A stretch of DNA of 64,000 bases from an uncultured Alphaproteobacteria bacterium (GTDB lineage: Bacteria; Pseudomonadota; Alphaproteobacteria; CAAGCB01; CAG-977), in assembly GCA_944390195.1 (NCBI GenBank), contig CALXOZ010000005.1, positions 56,938 to 120,937 on the forward strand, written 5' to 3'. The notes beneath the pieces are model-generated. The model worked only from the letters and a program-made list of their open reading frames with translations. It did no database searches and was not told the DNA's origin. Shown here one piece after another: positions 47,385-57,802 of this stretch; the first letter of the stretch is position 1; every line of letters begins with the position of its first letter. Both the position numbers and the translations under genes were made by a program.

Positions 47385-48122
47385 ATGCCAACAGGTTCTT
47401 TAACTGCTGCGGCGACGAATTTGTCAATGTTCGGACTGTTTTTGCAAGCCGATTTTGTTGTTAAAACCGTTATCATCGCTTTAGCCATGGCTTCGGTATG
47501 GTCGTGGGCGATTATTTTTGAAAAAATCATGTTATTGCGTTCGGCAAAAGAAGACGCAAAGAAATTCGAAGCGCAATTCTGGTCGGGTGGTTCTTTGGAT
47601 GACATGTTTGAAAAATTGGAAGCCCGTCCTTTCAGGTTGGATCCGATGTCTGCCATTTTCGTCGCAGCGATGAGAGAATGGCGCCGTTCTTCGGGAGTTT
47701 TGGAAACGGGTGGTATTCACGGTACCAGTTTAAGTCAAAGAATAGACCGCGTCATGCAAATCACGATGGATCGTGAAATGGACAGAATGGAAAAAAGAAT
47801 GACATTTCTTGCTTCTACGGGGGCGGTATCTCCTTTTATAGGCTTGTTCGGAACCGTTTGGGGGATCATGAACAGCTTTCATAACATAGGGGCAAGCTCG
47901 AATACGTCACTGGCCGTTGTCGCGCCCGGCATTGCTGAAGCCCTGTTTGCTACGGCATTGGGACTGGTTGCCGCCATACCCGCCGTGTTAGCTTATAACA
48001 AATTGTCCAGCGATATGAACCGTTACGCAAAAACATTGGAAAACTTTGCCGGCGAATTCAGTACGATCCTGTCCCGTCAAATTGATGATACAGCCAGTCG
48101 CACTGAAAAACGGAGCGCTTGA
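47385..48122 (+). CDS. tolQ: Tol-Pal system proton channel TolQ
   Basis: 245 residues with three membrane spans (about 22-42, 140-165, 178-200) and the family pattern FLASTGAVSPFIGLFGTVWG. With TolR it forms the proton-driven stator of the Tol-Pal machine that constricts the outer membrane during division. GGGAG ribosome site; TolR follows after one base. Confidence 0.97.
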   Translation: MPTGSLTAAATNLSMFGLFLQADFVVKTVIIALAMASVWSWAIIFEKIMLLRSAKEDAKKFEAQFWSGGSLDDMFEKLEARPFRLDPMSAIFVAAMREWRRSSGVLETGGIHGTSLSQRIDRVMQITMDREMDRMEKRMTFLASTGAVSPFIGLFGTVWGIMNSFHNIGASSNTSLAVVAPGIAEALFATALGLVAAIPAVLAYNKLSSDMNRYAKTLENFAGEFSTILSRQIDDTASRTEKRSA

Positions 48123-48123
48123 T

Positions 48124-48612
48124 ATGGGGGCTTCAATTAAATTTTCATCGCGTGGCAGACGTCAAAAAGCGTCTTTTTCCGAAATCAACGTTACACCGTT
48201 TGTTGATGTGATGTTGGTATTGTTGGTTATTTTCATGGTTGCGGCTCCGATGATGACGACGGGTATATCTCTTGATTTGCCACGCGGGGACGGACAGGCG
48301 ATGGAAGATACCGACAGAGCCGTTGATATCAGTATTGATGCCGGTTCAAAAATTTACTTGGGCGATGAAGTCGTTCAACCGAAGGCATTGGTTGGTCGGT
48401 TGAAGGCTATGCAACGAAGTAATGCCGATCTGAGAATAGTGATCAGCGGAGATCGCGCAGCATCTTATGGTCAAGTAATCGAATTAATGAGCTTGTTACG
48501 TTTGGCGGGCATTTCAAAAGTCGGCTTGAAAACCGGAGACATGTTGGAAACCGCGCCTTTGGAAGAAAAAACAAAGGCAAAATCAAAAAACAAGGCTAAA
48601 TCTAAAAAATAG
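48124..48612 (+). CDS. tolR: Tol-Pal system protein TolR
   Basis: 162 residues. One span with the proton-binding Asp (INVTPFVDVMLVLLVIFMV), a periplasmic ExbD/TolR domain (SGDRAASYGQVIELMSLLRL) and a Lys-rich tail. Partner of TolQ; spacing to tolA is five bases. Confidence 0.97.
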   Translation: MGASIKFSSRGRRQKASFSEINVTPFVDVMLVLLVIFMVAAPMMTTGISLDLPRGDGQAMEDTDRAVDISIDAGSKIYLGDEVVQPKALVGRLKAMQRSNADLRIVISGDRAASYGQVIELMSLLRLAGISKVGLKTGDMLETAPLEEKTKAKSKNKAKSKK

Positions 48613-48617
48613 GAGAT

Positions 48618-49685
48618 ATGACGCCGGTGGGGTTGCGTTTAAACTTATTGATCCGTATGAGACATTGGCCGTTTTTATTTAAAACATTGCAAAAGGTTCG
48701 TGATCATTTGCCGATGGTCATGTCTGTAACGTTGCATGCGGTGGTTGTTTTTTTATTAACGTATGATTTTGTGTCATATCAACAGTCTCAAACAGTTTCC
48801 GTTCCGATTTTTGTTGTTGATTTGACAAAGGTCAAAGTGGCCGAGATGACGAACTTGCCACCGAAACTGAAAAAAACGACACAAAAGAAAGGTTCTAAAA
48901 AAAGTGTCCGGACGTCGGCTTACAGTAAAGCACCGAGTGCATCTTCCGGAAAATCGTCGGGTTTTGTTTCTTCAGGGGCGTCCGGCGGTTCGAATACGTC
49001 AAAGTCGGCAAAGGCTACGGCAACAGTAAAATCGAATTCAAACGCCGCCGGTTCATCGACACAAAGTTCCGGCGCTTTTTTGGAAAGTGAGTTGAACACC
49101 CTTTTAGACAAAGTAACTACGTCAAAAAAACAAGATAAAACAGCGGCGTCGGCTCCGGCTTCGAATTCGATAAAGAATACATCAAATAACGATACAATGG
49201 ATGATTCTTTTAAAACTTTGTTGGCGTCGGTCGATGGTATTAAAAGCGGATTGGGGTATGCTTCCGAAGATGAAGTCGATATCAATGAAGACGAAATGGT
49301 AACACAGGGGATCGAAGGCGGGCAAGGCGGCAGTTATATGCAAGATTTGTCCGTTTCCGAAAAGGATTTGATCGGTATTAAATTGCGCCAGTGTTGGAAT
49401 ATAGATCCCGGTGTTCGCGGAGCGCAAAACATGTTGATTGAAATCCGTGTTTTTTTGGATAAAACGGGTAATGTCAAAGATGTTAAAATCTTGGACAAGG
49501 CACGTTACGGAAAAGACAGCGCTTTTCGTTCTGTAGCGGAAAGCGCCAGACGAGCCGTTTATATTTGCGATAAGAAAAAAGAAGATTCTCCGTTTAAGAT
49601 TTTTCCAAAAAATTACGAACAGTCTTATGAAACGTGGAAGACGCTTCTTTTAAGGTTCAATCCGTTTGATGGCAAAGTGGGGTAA
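48618..49685 (+). CDS. tolA: Tol-Pal system protein TolA
   Basis: 355 residues. One N-terminal span at about 32-50 ([19 protein letters not shown]), a long Ser/Ala/Lys-rich linker in place of the usual Ala/Lys helix, and a C-terminal TolA domain (about 250-350: [34 protein letters not shown]). It links the TolQR stator to TolB-Pal. The first ATG is only a few bases from GGAG; a nearby GTG or TTG could be used instead. Confidence 0.9.
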   Translation: MTPVGLRLNLLIRMRHWPFLFKTLQKVRDHLPMVMSVTLHAVVVFLLTYDFVSYQQSQTVSVPIFVVDLTKVKVAEMTNLPPKLKKTTQKKGSKKSVRTSAYSKAPSASSGKSSGFVSSGASGGSNTSKSAKATATVKSNSNAAGSSTQSSGAFLESELNTLLDKVTTSKKQDKTAASAPASNSIKNTSNNDTMDDSFKTLLASVDGIKSGLGYASEDEVDINEDEMVTQGIEGGQGGSYMQDLSVSEKDLIGIKLRQCWNIDPGVRGAQNMLIEIRVFLDKTGNVKDVKILDKARYGKDSAFRSVAESARRAVYICDKKKEDSPFKIFPKNYEQSYETWKTLLLRFNPFDGKVG

Positions 49686-49686
49686 G

Positions 49687-51006
49687 ATGAAAAAGATATT
49701 TTTATTGATGTTGTTTTTAATTGTTTCGACCCCTGTGTGTGCGGAATTGAGTATAGATATAACGGGAGCGCATTCCGCACCGATGGCGACGGGGTTGCCG
49801 GTGTTTACGTTTACCAGCCCGAAAGCGAAAGACTTTGCGGAAAAGATGACGAAAGTCATTCAAAGCGATCTGGAAAGTTCGGGATTGTTTGGTGTTATAG
49901 ATCAATTGGCATATCTTCAAAAATTCAAAGGGATAGAAGATGCGCCTTCATTTGTCGACTGGCAGGCAATTAATGCGGAAGCGTTGATACAAGGACATGT
50001 CGATTATTTGAATGACAGACAGATCAGGGTTTCTTTCAGACTGTGGGATGTTTTCGCGGCGCAAGAATTGTATTCTGCCACTTTGGAAGTTGATACGAAC
50101 GGATGGCGTCGCGTCGCCCATATGATCGCCGATTCGATTTACAAACGGATTACCGGAGAAGAAGGTTATTTTGATACCCGTATTGTTTACATAGCCGAGA
50201 CCGGATCGCCATTGAACCGGAAAAAACGTCTGGCGATCATGGATCAAGACGGTGAAAACCATAAATTTTTGACAGATGGGGAAAACCTTGTTTTAACGCC
50301 GCGTTTTTCCCCGAATATGCAACAAATCACATACTTGTCTTATTATAATGATACGCCGCGGGTTTATTTATTTGACATAGAAACGGGGAAACAGCAAATC
50401 GTCGGAGATTTTCCCGGTATGACTTTCGCCCCCAGATTTTCTCCGGATGGTCACAAGTTGATCATGTCAATGGCAAACAACGGCAATACGGATATTTTTG
50501 AAATGAATTTAGACACTCGCGCCGTAAAGCAGTTGACACGTTCGGCAGCTATTGAAACCTCGCCTTGCTATTCTCCGGACGGTAAAAAAATCGTGTTCAA
50601 TTCGGATCGCAGCGGAGCTCAACAGCTGTATATCATGGATGCGGACGGGAAAAATGTGAAACGAATCAGCTTTGGCAAGGGACGTTATGCCACACCCGTA
50701 TGGTCTCCTCGCGGCGATTACATAGCCTTTACAAAGATGGCAGGCGGAAAGTTTTATATTGGTGTCATGTTCCCCGACGGTAAGGGGGAGCGCTTGGTTG
50801 CCGAAGGTTATTTGGTGGAAGCGCCGACATGGTCTCCGAACGGTCGCATATTGATGTATTTCCGTCAGGATGCGCCAAATTATCGTGGAATACCCGGAAA
50901 AACAAGGATATATGCTGTCGATATCACAGGATACAATGAACGCCGCTTGATTACGCCTGTTGATGCTTCGGATCCGGCATGGTCTCCGCTTTTGTCTAAC
51001 CGATAG
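49687..51006 (+). CDS. tolB: Tol-Pal system beta-propeller protein TolB
   Basis: 439 residues. Signal peptide ([19 protein letters not shown]), N-terminal TolB domain, then a six-bladed propeller with repeated SPDG/SPRG turns ([52 protein letters not shown]). A periplasmic protein that binds Pal and TolA. Starts one base after the tolA stop. Confidence 0.97.
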   Translation: MKKIFLLMLFLIVSTPVCAELSIDITGAHSAPMATGLPVFTFTSPKAKDFAEKMTKVIQSDLESSGLFGVIDQLAYLQKFKGIEDAPSFVDWQAINAEALIQGHVDYLNDRQIRVSFRLWDVFAAQELYSATLEVDTNGWRRVAHMIADSIYKRITGEEGYFDTRIVYIAETGSPLNRKKRLAIMDQDGENHKFLTDGENLVLTPRFSPNMQQITYLSYYNDTPRVYLFDIETGKQQIVGDFPGMTFAPRFSPDGHKLIMSMANNGNTDIFEMNLDTRAVKQLTRSAAIETSPCYSPDGKKIVFNSDRSGAQQLYIMDADGKNVKRISFGKGRYATPVWSPRGDYIAFTKMAGGKFYIGVMFPDGKGERLVAEGYLVEAPTWSPNGRILMYFRQDAPNYRGIPGKTRIYAVDITGYNERRLITPVDASDPAWSPLLSNR

Positions 51007-51100
51007 ACTAGACATTAAATAAAGGTTGCTTTGTCAAGGGGATTTATTGTAAATTCGTAAAATGAAATTTGGGTTGTCTTTAGTTTTAGGAGATTTTTTA

Positions 51101-51586
51101 ATGAGAAGACATATATTTGCCGCTTTAGCTGCTGTTGCTTTGGTTTCCGGTTGCGCTTCCACGACACCGGAGGTCGAAGAGGAAGAAGAAGTCGTTGTCA
51201 GCGCTGTTGAAGTTGAAGAGGTTGAACCGCAAGAAGAAGAAGCTTTTGTTCAAGAAGCGAAAGATCGTGTTTTCTTCGGTTTTGACAAATCGAATTTGAC
51301 GGCTGATGCGGTCGCCGTTTTGAAAAATCAAGCGGAATGGTTGAAAGCCAATCCGGAAACAACAGTCGTGATTGAAGGACATACCGATGATCGCGGTACG
51401 CGTGATTACAACTTGGCTTTAGGTGAACGCCGTGCTGTCGCCGTTAAAAATTACCTGATTTCACAAGGTGTCGATGCTGATCGCATTCAGGTTATTTCTT
51501 ATGGTAAGGAACGTCCGGCTGTCGTTGGTGCCAATGAAGCGGCATGGTCTCAGAATCGCCGTGCGGTTACAGTTGTTAAAGACTAA
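51101..51586 (+). CDS. pal: Peptidoglycan-associated lipoprotein Pal
   Basis: 161 residues. Lipobox LVSGC at Cys18, an acidic linker (EEEEEVVVSAVEVEEVEPQE), then the OmpA domain with VFFGFDKSNLT, IEGHTDDRGTRDYNLALGER and SYGKERP. The Asp and Arg peptidoglycan contacts are present. The ATG at 51101 has GGAG 8-9 bases upstream; longer readings are unsupported. A terminator follows. Confidence 0.96.
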   Translation: MRRHIFAALAAVALVSGCASTTPEVEEEEEVVVSAVEVEEVEPQEEEAFVQEAKDRVFFGFDKSNLTADAVAVLKNQAEWLKANPETTVVIEGHTDDRGTRDYNLALGERRAVAVKNYLISQGVDADRIQVISYGKERPAVVGANEAAWSQNRRAVTVVKD

Positions 51587-51609
51587 TTGTCATCTTATCT
51601 GATTATGAA

Positions 51610-51640
51610 AAGCACCCTACAATTTAGGGTGCTTTTTTTA
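51610..51640 (+). terminator. Rho-independent terminator after pal
   Basis: AAGCACCCTA and TAGGGTGCTT form a 10-bp stem with a short CAATT loop, followed by TTTTT. Confidence 0.9.
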
Positions 51641-51657
51641 TGATAAGGAGACATTAA

Positions 51658-52089
51658 ATGAAAAAAACGTTGTTAGGCGCTTTTGGAGCGTTGTTGATGC
51701 TTTCCGCATGTACGACGGATAGTGCGACAAAATGTGAGGCTTTTAAACAGGTTTTTGAACAAAGCCAAGTTCTTTTCGCTACGGGAAAGGCCGAATTGAC
51801 GCCTGAAAGCAAAAAAATTCTTGATAAACAGATCGCTTGGTTGAAAGCCAATCCTACAAAGAAGATCATTGTTCAGGGATATGCGGATCCTCGCGGAACG
51901 GAAGCTTATAATATGAAGCTTGGTCAGAAAAGAGCGGATACTGTCAAAAACTATTTTGTAAAATCTGGGGTCAATCCGAATCGTGTTTCCGTTGTTTCTT
52001 TCGGATCGACTGAACTGGCGACGACTCAAAACACTCCGAAAGGGTGGGCGGAAGACCGTAGAACGGTTACTGTCATCGTAACAGAATAA
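51658..52089 (+). CDS. Second Pal-like OmpA-domain lipoprotein
   Basis: 143 residues. Lipobox LMLSAC (Cys18), then a short linker and an OmpA domain: VLFATGKAELTPESKKILD, VQGYADPRGTEAYNMKLGQK, VVSFGSTE. The peptidoglycan-binding Asp is kept (YADPRGT) although the usual GHTD is GYAD. It has its own GGAG ribosome site and lies between two terminators, so it may be expressed separately from pal. Probably arose by duplication of pal; both share WLKANP in the same place. Confidence 0.88.
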   Translation: MKKTLLGAFGALLMLSACTTDSATKCEAFKQVFEQSQVLFATGKAELTPESKKILDKQIAWLKANPTKKIIVQGYADPRGTEAYNMKLGQKRADTVKNYFVKSGVNPNRVSVVSFGSTELATTQNTPKGWAEDRRTVTVIVTE

Positions 52090-52118
52090 AAACGGTTGAA
52101 AAAAAAGTTCGCTTATGG

Positions 52119-52152
52119 GAAAGAGTGCTTTATAATAAAAGCACTCTTTTTT
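52119..52152 (+). terminator. Rho-independent terminator after the Pal-like gene
   Basis: AAGAGTGCTTT and AAAGCACTCTT form an 11-bp stem followed by a run of seven T. Confidence 0.9.
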
Positions 52153-52171
52153 TATGGTTGTGGAATAAAGT

Positions 52172-53053
52172 ATGAAAAAAATTTGTTTGAGTGTTGCTCT
52201 TTTTTTATCATTAACAATACCGGTTCAGGCAGCGACTATCCGATTGAGCGATCTGTCTAAAAGATTGAGCCGTGTGGAAAGTACGTTAAAGAACATACAA
52301 AAGAAACTGCCGGAAAAGGAACCGGAAAAATCATCAAAAGATGATGAAACTTCTGCAAAGTTGGATTCGTTGTTGATGCAGTTGCAAGAAGCTGAACAGA
52401 CATTACGTCAATTGACCGGAGAAATCGAAACGATAAAATTTGCTCAAGACGAGCTGAAAGAAAGAGTTGATCAAATTAATGCGGATGTTTCTCTTCGTTT
52501 TTCCGAAATGGAAAAGAAACTGGATACGGCTGGCGAAAAAGTGAAGAGGTTGGAAAAAGATAAAACAACGGATCCGGTGGTTCATAAAACAGAGCCCCCT
52601 CAAAAAAAGCAACCGGTTGACGAACAAAAGGGAAAGCCAGAGCAAACAGCGCAAAATTATGCAAAGAAAAAACCGAAAGAACTCTATGATGACGCTTTTT
52701 CATTGATTAAAAAACAAAATTATAAAGCGGCTCAGGAAAGCTTTGAAGCTTTTCTTGTCTTATATCCTGATGACGCTTTGGCAGGAAACGCTCAGTACTG
52801 GCTGGGGGAAACTTTTTTTGCCAGATCCATGTTTGAACAGGCAGCCGTTGCTTTTGCCGAAGGTTTCAAAAATTACAGGGAAAGTCCGAAAGCGCCGGAC
52901 AATTTGTTCAAGCTCGGGGTAACGATGGCGAAGTTGAACAAAAAACAGGAAGCTTGTATCGCCTTTAAAAATTTTGCAAAAGAGTATCCCAAGGTTTCTG
53001 ATTTCATGAAGAAACGATTGGATAAAGAGATGCGCCAACTTTCATGTTCGTAG
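52172..53053 (+). CDS. cpoB: Cell division coordinator CpoB (YbgF)
   Basis: 293 residues. Signal peptide (MKKICLSVALFLSLTIPVQA), coiled coil (about 25-125) and a C-terminal TPR domain (about 170-290: ELYDDAFSLIKKQNYKAAQE, YWLGETFFARSMFEQAAVAF). CpoB links Tol-Pal to peptidoglycan synthesis in the periplasm. The stop overlaps tilS by 10 bases. Confidence 0.94.
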   Translation: MKKICLSVALFLSLTIPVQAATIRLSDLSKRLSRVESTLKNIQKKLPEKEPEKSSKDDETSAKLDSLLMQLQEAEQTLRQLTGEIETIKFAQDELKERVDQINADVSLRFSEMEKKLDTAGEKVKRLEKDKTTDPVVHKTEPPQKKQPVDEQKGKPEQTAQNYAKKKPKELYDDAFSLIKKQNYKAAQESFEAFLVLYPDDALAGNAQYWLGETFFARSMFEQAAVAFAEGFKNYRESPKAPDNLFKLGVTMAKLNKKQEACIAFKNFAKEYPKVSDFMKKRLDKEMRQLSCS

Positions 53054-54309
53054 ATACTGTTCAATCCGTTTTCGACAGAGCAATGAAAACGTTCGGTTTT
53101 CCGAACGGAGAAAATATTGCCGTCGGTGTTTCCGGTGGGGCGGACAGTACGGCTTTGTGTTTATTGACCAAAGATTTCGTAAACAGATACGGTGGTCGGT
53201 TTTTGGCTTTGATCGTTGATCACGGTTTGCGTTCTGTTTCCCGACAACAAGCCCTTTTGACGGCGCAACGTTTAGACGCTTTAGGTATAAAATGCCGTAT
53301 CTTGACATGGCAAGGGGAAAAACCTCAGCACGGTATAGAAGAAAAAGCGCGAAAAGAACGTTACCGGTTGTTATCCGAAGCCTGTCATGAAGAAGGGTGT
53401 AGCTCTTTGTTGTTGGGGCATCACCGGCAGGATCAGGCGGAAACTTTTTTAATCCGTCAATCAAAAAAAAGTGGCATTGCGGGATTGGCGGGTATGTCTG
53501 CTGTTCGACCGTCTTCCTTTGGGCGGATTTTACGTCCTTTGTTAGGTGTTTATCCTGCCGATTTGCGTGCCTATAACCGCTATTACGGTCAGGATTGGGT
53601 GGAAGATGAAACAAATTTGTCTTCTGATTTTGAACGCGGTCGGTTGCGGCGGATATTAACACCTGAACAAATCGAACGGGCTTTTCAACAAACGCTTTTA
53701 TACGGGGCGAAAAGACGGCAATTGGAAGAAAAAGCCTCCGCTTTTATCAAACAATATGTTATTAAATCGGAACAAGGATATATGCTTTTCCCCAAAGAAT
53801 CTTTTAAAGAACTCGACAAAGAGACGGCATTGTTTTGTTTGGGGGATTTTTTACGTTATATCGCAAACAGAGATTATCCACCCCGTACGGATTCACTGGA
53901 ACTGGTTTGGAAAAAAATTTGTATGAATGATTTCCACGGCTTGACTTTAGGCGGCTGTCAACTGGCTGAAACAACAAAGCGTTGCATCTTGATCTGGCGC
54001 GAAATGAACGATTTGCCAGAACCTTTGACGGTTGTGAACTCAAAGCGTTTTGAATGGGACAGATTTTCATTTCTTTTAGAATCGCCTCTTGCTTTTCCGA
54101 TAAGAGTCGAACCCTTAAATCATCGTTTAAAGCTAAAAAAAGTTTATCCTAAACGTGTTTTTTCCGTGTTGCCGGCACTTTTTGATAACGAAGGGCTTTT
54201 TATTGTGCCGCATTTAGGGTATAAACGTACAAAAACAACTTGTCGGGTAATGTTTTCACCGCGTTCGACGTTATGTGAAACGGCTCAGTGGACATGCCCT
54301 GTAATTTAG
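53044..54309 (+). CDS. tilS: tRNA(Ile)-lysidine synthase TilS
   Basis: 421 residues. The PP-loop motif is VGVSGGADSTALC (about 28-40), followed by LIVDHGLRSVS and LGHHRQDQAETFLIR. It converts C34 of the minor tRNA-Ile to lysidine so that AUA is read as isoleucine. Overlaps cpoB by 10 bases and is followed by ftsH, the usual order. Confidence 0.95.
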   Translation: MFVDTVQSVFDRAMKTFGFPNGENIAVGVSGGADSTALCLLTKDFVNRYGGRFLALIVDHGLRSVSRQQALLTAQRLDALGIKCRILTWQGEKPQHGIEEKARKERYRLLSEACHEEGCSSLLLGHHRQDQAETFLIRQSKKSGIAGLAGMSAVRPSSFGRILRPLLGVYPADLRAYNRYYGQDWVEDETNLSSDFERGRLRRILTPEQIERAFQQTLLYGAKRRQLEEKASAFIKQYVIKSEQGYMLFPKESFKELDKETALFCLGDFLRYIANRDYPPRTDSLELVWKKICMNDFHGLTLGGCQLAETTKRCILIWREMNDLPEPLTVVNSKRFEWDRFSFLLESPLAFPIRVEPLNHRLKLKKVYPKRVFSVLPALFDNEGLFIVPHLGYKRTKTTCRVMFSPRSTLCETAQWTCPVI

Positions 54310-54326
54310 AAAAATAGGCGGTTGAA

Positions 54327-56294
54327 GTGAGTAAAAATATTTTCGTTTGGCTGATTGTCGGTGTTTTATTATTTACGCTGTTTGATGTTTTTCAAAGCGG
54401 ATCTTCGACAAAAAACCATACAATGATGGCTTTTTCCGAATTTAATCAACTGGTTGAAAACGGTAAAGTCCAGGAAGTTGTGCTGCAAGGCAATAAAATT
54501 GCAGGTGTTTTGACGGACGGTCAAAAATTTGCCTTATATGCTCCGGATGATTCGGGACTGGTTGCTCGGTTGCTGGAAAAGGATGTGCGTGTTTCGGCTG
54601 TTCCTGCGGAAGGGGAAACCTCTTCGTTTTGGAGCGGTTTGTTTTATTGGCTTCCTTTTGTTTTATTCATCGGGATTTGGATTTTTTTCATGCGCCAGAT
54701 GGCTGCGGGCAACGGCAAAGCGATGAGTTTCGGAAAATCGCGTGCGCGGATGTTGGAAGGGCAGGGCAAAGTTACTTTTGAAGACGTCGCCGGAATTGAC
54801 GAAGCAAAAGAGGATTTGGTCGAAATCGTGGACTTTTTAAAAGATCCGACTCGTTTTCAGCGCTTGGGCGGTAAAATTCCTCGCGGTGTTTTATTGGTTG
54901 GGCCTCCGGGAACGGGGAAAACTTTACTGGCAAAAGCTATCGCCGGAGAAGCTGATGTTCCTTTCTTCACGATATCGGGTTCCGACTTTGTTGAAATGTT
55001 TGTCGGTGTTGGCGCCTCGCGTGTGCGCGATATGTTCGAACAGGCGAAAAAACATGCTCCGTGTTTGGTTTTCATTGATGAAATAGATGCGGTCGGGCGT
55101 CATCGCGGCGCCGGTTTGGGAGGCGGTAACGATGAACGCGAACAGACATTGAACCAATTGTTGGTAGAAATGGATGGATTTGATACCAATGAAGCGGTTA
55201 TCTTGATTGCGGCGACGAACCGCCCTGATGTCCTGGATCCGGCATTGCTCCGTCCGGGGCGTTTTGACAGGCAGATTGTCGTTCCCAATCCCGATATAGC
55301 GGGACGTGAGAAAATTCTGAAAGTCCATATGAAAAAAAGTCCGATGGGACCCGATGTCGATGTAACGACGTTGGCACGTGGCACTCCCGGTTTTTCAGGA
55401 GCCGACTTGGCGAATTTGGTTAATGAAGCCGCTTTGTTAGCCGCGCGGCGCAACAAACGTGTCGTTACAATGGCGGAATTTGAATATGCCAAAGATAAAG
55501 TCATGATGGGGGCGGAACGCCGTTCCATGGTCATGAGTGAAGAAGATAAAAAAATGACGGCTTACCATGAAGGCGGTCATGCCATTGCGACATTGCATTG
55601 TCCGGATTCAGACCCGATCCATAAAGCGACGATCATTCCTCGCGGCAGAGCTTTGGGAATGGTGATGCAGTTGCCCGAACGTGATAACGTGTCTTATTCC
55701 AAGGCGAAATTGAAAGATCGCCTTTGCACGGCTTTTGGCGGTCGTGTTGCGGAAGAAATGATTTTCGGAGCTGAAAAAGTGTCGACGGGCGCCGAAGCGG
55801 ATATTCGCATGGCGACTTCCATAGCGCGTCGTATGGTTACGGAGTGGGGAATGAACAAAGATATCGGACCGATAGCTTTGGATGAGCCCGACGGAGAGGT
55901 TTTCTTGGGGTACTCCATGTCGAAAAGAAAACCCATTTCTGATGAAATGGCGGCTAAGATCGACGCGGAAATCAAAGAGATCATTGAAGAAGCTTACGAA
56001 CGTTGCCGTCGTATTTTGACTGAAAACAGAGATGAGTTGGAATTGTTGGCTCAGGCTTTGTTGGAGTACGAAACTTTGTCTGGTGAGGAAATCAAGGCGG
56101 TTGTTCGTGGAGAAAAAATCATACGGGAAGAAGCGACTCATGTTTCCACACGTTCGACCGTTCCGATAACTGATCCGTTGACGGAACAAACAGAGCGGGA
56201 AGATGAAACAAATCCGTCGGAGTCGGAAAATACTGATGAAAATGAAAACACCGATGAAAATGGAACAAATATTGAAAAATCTCCAGAAGAATAA
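54327..56294 (+). CDS. ftsH: ATP-dependent zinc metalloprotease FtsH
   Basis: 655 residues. Two membrane spans (about 4-22 and 103-123), AAA+ domain with Walker [17 protein letters not shown] and Walker [17 protein letters not shown], second region of homology [20 protein letters not shown], and the zinc site HEGGH near 415. It degrades membrane and some soluble proteins. The last ~40 residues are very acidic ([13 protein letters not shown]). GTG start at 54327. Confidence 0.98.
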   Translation: MSKNIFVWLIVGVLLFTLFDVFQSGSSTKNHTMMAFSEFNQLVENGKVQEVVLQGNKIAGVLTDGQKFALYAPDDSGLVARLLEKDVRVSAVPAEGETSSFWSGLFYWLPFVLFIGIWIFFMRQMAAGNGKAMSFGKSRARMLEGQGKVTFEDVAGIDEAKEDLVEIVDFLKDPTRFQRLGGKIPRGVLLVGPPGTGKTLLAKAIAGEADVPFFTISGSDFVEMFVGVGASRVRDMFEQAKKHAPCLVFIDEIDAVGRHRGAGLGGGNDEREQTLNQLLVEMDGFDTNEAVILIAATNRPDVLDPALLRPGRFDRQIVVPNPDIAGREKILKVHMKKSPMGPDVDVTTLARGTPGFSGADLANLVNEAALLAARRNKRVVTMAEFEYAKDKVMMGAERRSMVMSEEDKKMTAYHEGGHAIATLHCPDSDPIHKATIIPRGRALGMVMQLPERDNVSYSKAKLKDRLCTAFGGRVAEEMIFGAEKVSTGAEADIRMATSIARRMVTEWGMNKDIGPIALDEPDGEVFLGYSMSKRKPISDEMAAKIDAEIKEIIEEAYERCRRILTENRDELELLAQALLEYETLSGEEIKAVVRGEKIIREEATHVSTRSTVPITDPLTEQTEREDETNPSESENTDENENTDENGTNIEKSPEE

Positions 56295-56384
56295 AAGAAC
56301 TTTTTTCTTCAGGGGCAAGAATGTCATTTTTTCTTGTGGTATTGTGTGTGCAAGGATAAACAAAATCCGGTTAAGGAGTGAATG

Positions 56385-57764
56385 ATGACGTTACGAAAAT
56401 TATTCGGAACAGACGGTGTTCGGGGAAAAGCGAATCAAAACCCGATGACGGCGGAAATCGCATTGCGTTTGGGAATAGCCGCCGGTTCCCTGTTTAAACG
56501 CGGAGACCACCGCCGCCAAGTCGTTATCGGAAAAGATACGCGTTTGTCCGGTTATATGCTTGAATCCGCCATAACGTCCGGTTTTGCTTCGGTGGGAATG
56601 GATGTTTTATTGCTTGGACCAATTCCAACGCCTGCTGTTGCTATGCTGACGCGATCCATGCGTGCCGATTTGGGGGTGGTTATTTCCGCTTCTCATAATC
56701 CCTATGAAGACAACGGTATAAAGTTTTTCGGACCCGACGGGTATAAATTGTCCGATGAAATGGAATTGGAAATTGAAGAACGGGTTTTCGGTGATACAAC
56801 CGATTGTTTGGTTCCTTCTTCCCAGATCGGTCGTGTCAAGCGTTTGGATGATGCTTTGGGGCGTTACATAGAATATGTTAAAAACACGTTTCCGCGCGGT
56901 AAGCGTTTAGATGGCTTGAAAGTCGTTCTTGATTGTGCGAACGGGGCTTCATACCGTGTCGCTCCAACCGTTTTATATGAGTTGGGAGCTGATGTGGTTA
57001 CGATCGGTATTGAACCGAATGGCAGGAACATTAATGCGGATTGCGGTGCCGTTCATACGGATCGTATGTGTAGTGAAGTCATCTTGCAGGGGGCTGATAT
57101 CGGAATAGCGTTAGACGGCGATGCAGACCGCTTGATTGTTTGTGATGAAAAAGGTCAGGTGATTGACGGAGATCAAATTCTGGCTTTAATCAGTCGCGAG
57201 TGGAAAAAGTCCGGTATTTTAAAGGGAAACGGTGTCGTAACAACGGTGATGTCCAACCTTGGTTTGGAAAGGTACTTGAAGTCAAACGGTATGAAACATA
57301 TCCGTACTCAAGTCGGAGACCGTTATGTCGTTGAAAAGATGCGTTCGGACGGTTACAATCTGGGCGGGGAGCAGTCGGGTCATCTGATTTTGGGTGAACA
57401 TTCGACAACAGGAGACGGACTGATCGCGGCGTTGCAGGTGTGTGCCGGTGTTGTCGCAGAAAAAAGAGCCGTCAGCGAAGTGATGCATTTGTTTGAACCT
57501 GTGCCTCAACTGTTAAAAAATGTGAGACTGTCGGATCGCACTTTGGCAAAGGCCGCTTTAGACAGTGACCCCGTCAAAGCGGTTATCGAAAAGACGCAAC
57601 AAACTTTGGGGGAAAACGGGCGTTTGTTGATTCGCCCTTCAGGAACGGAACCTTTGATCCGTATTATGCTGGAAGGAGAGGATCAAGATCAAATCGCTGT
57701 TATGGCGGAAGAAATTGCCCAAGCTTTGATCGGAGAGGTTAAAGCGTTGGAGGCTCATATATAG
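56385..57764 (+). CDS. glmM: Phosphoglucosamine mutase GlmM
   Basis: 459 residues. N-terminus [15 protein letters not shown], phosphoserine loop [14 protein letters not shown] (Ser near 100), metal loop [11 protein letters not shown] and C-terminal phosphate loop [15 protein letters not shown]. It converts glucosamine-6-phosphate to glucosamine-1-phosphate for peptidoglycan and lipopolysaccharide. Two ATGs in tandem; the second (56385) is six bases from GGAG and preferred. Confidence 0.97.
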   Translation: MTLRKLFGTDGVRGKANQNPMTAEIALRLGIAAGSLFKRGDHRRQVVIGKDTRLSGYMLESAITSGFASVGMDVLLLGPIPTPAVAMLTRSMRADLGVVISASHNPYEDNGIKFFGPDGYKLSDEMELEIEERVFGDTTDCLVPSSQIGRVKRLDDALGRYIEYVKNTFPRGKRLDGLKVVLDCANGASYRVAPTVLYELGADVVTIGIEPNGRNINADCGAVHTDRMCSEVILQGADIGIALDGDADRLIVCDEKGQVIDGDQILALISREWKKSGILKGNGVVTTVMSNLGLERYLKSNGMKHIRTQVGDRYVVEKMRSDGYNLGGEQSGHLILGEHSTTGDGLIAALQVCAGVVAEKRAVSEVMHLFEPVPQLLKNVRLSDRTLAKAALDSDPVKAVIEKTQQTLGENGRLLIRPSGTEPLIRIMLEGEDQDQIAVMAEEIAQALIGEVKALEAHI

Positions 57765-57802
57765 TTATTATAGTGGTATATAAAGGTATAAAGGAAGCTC
57801 TT

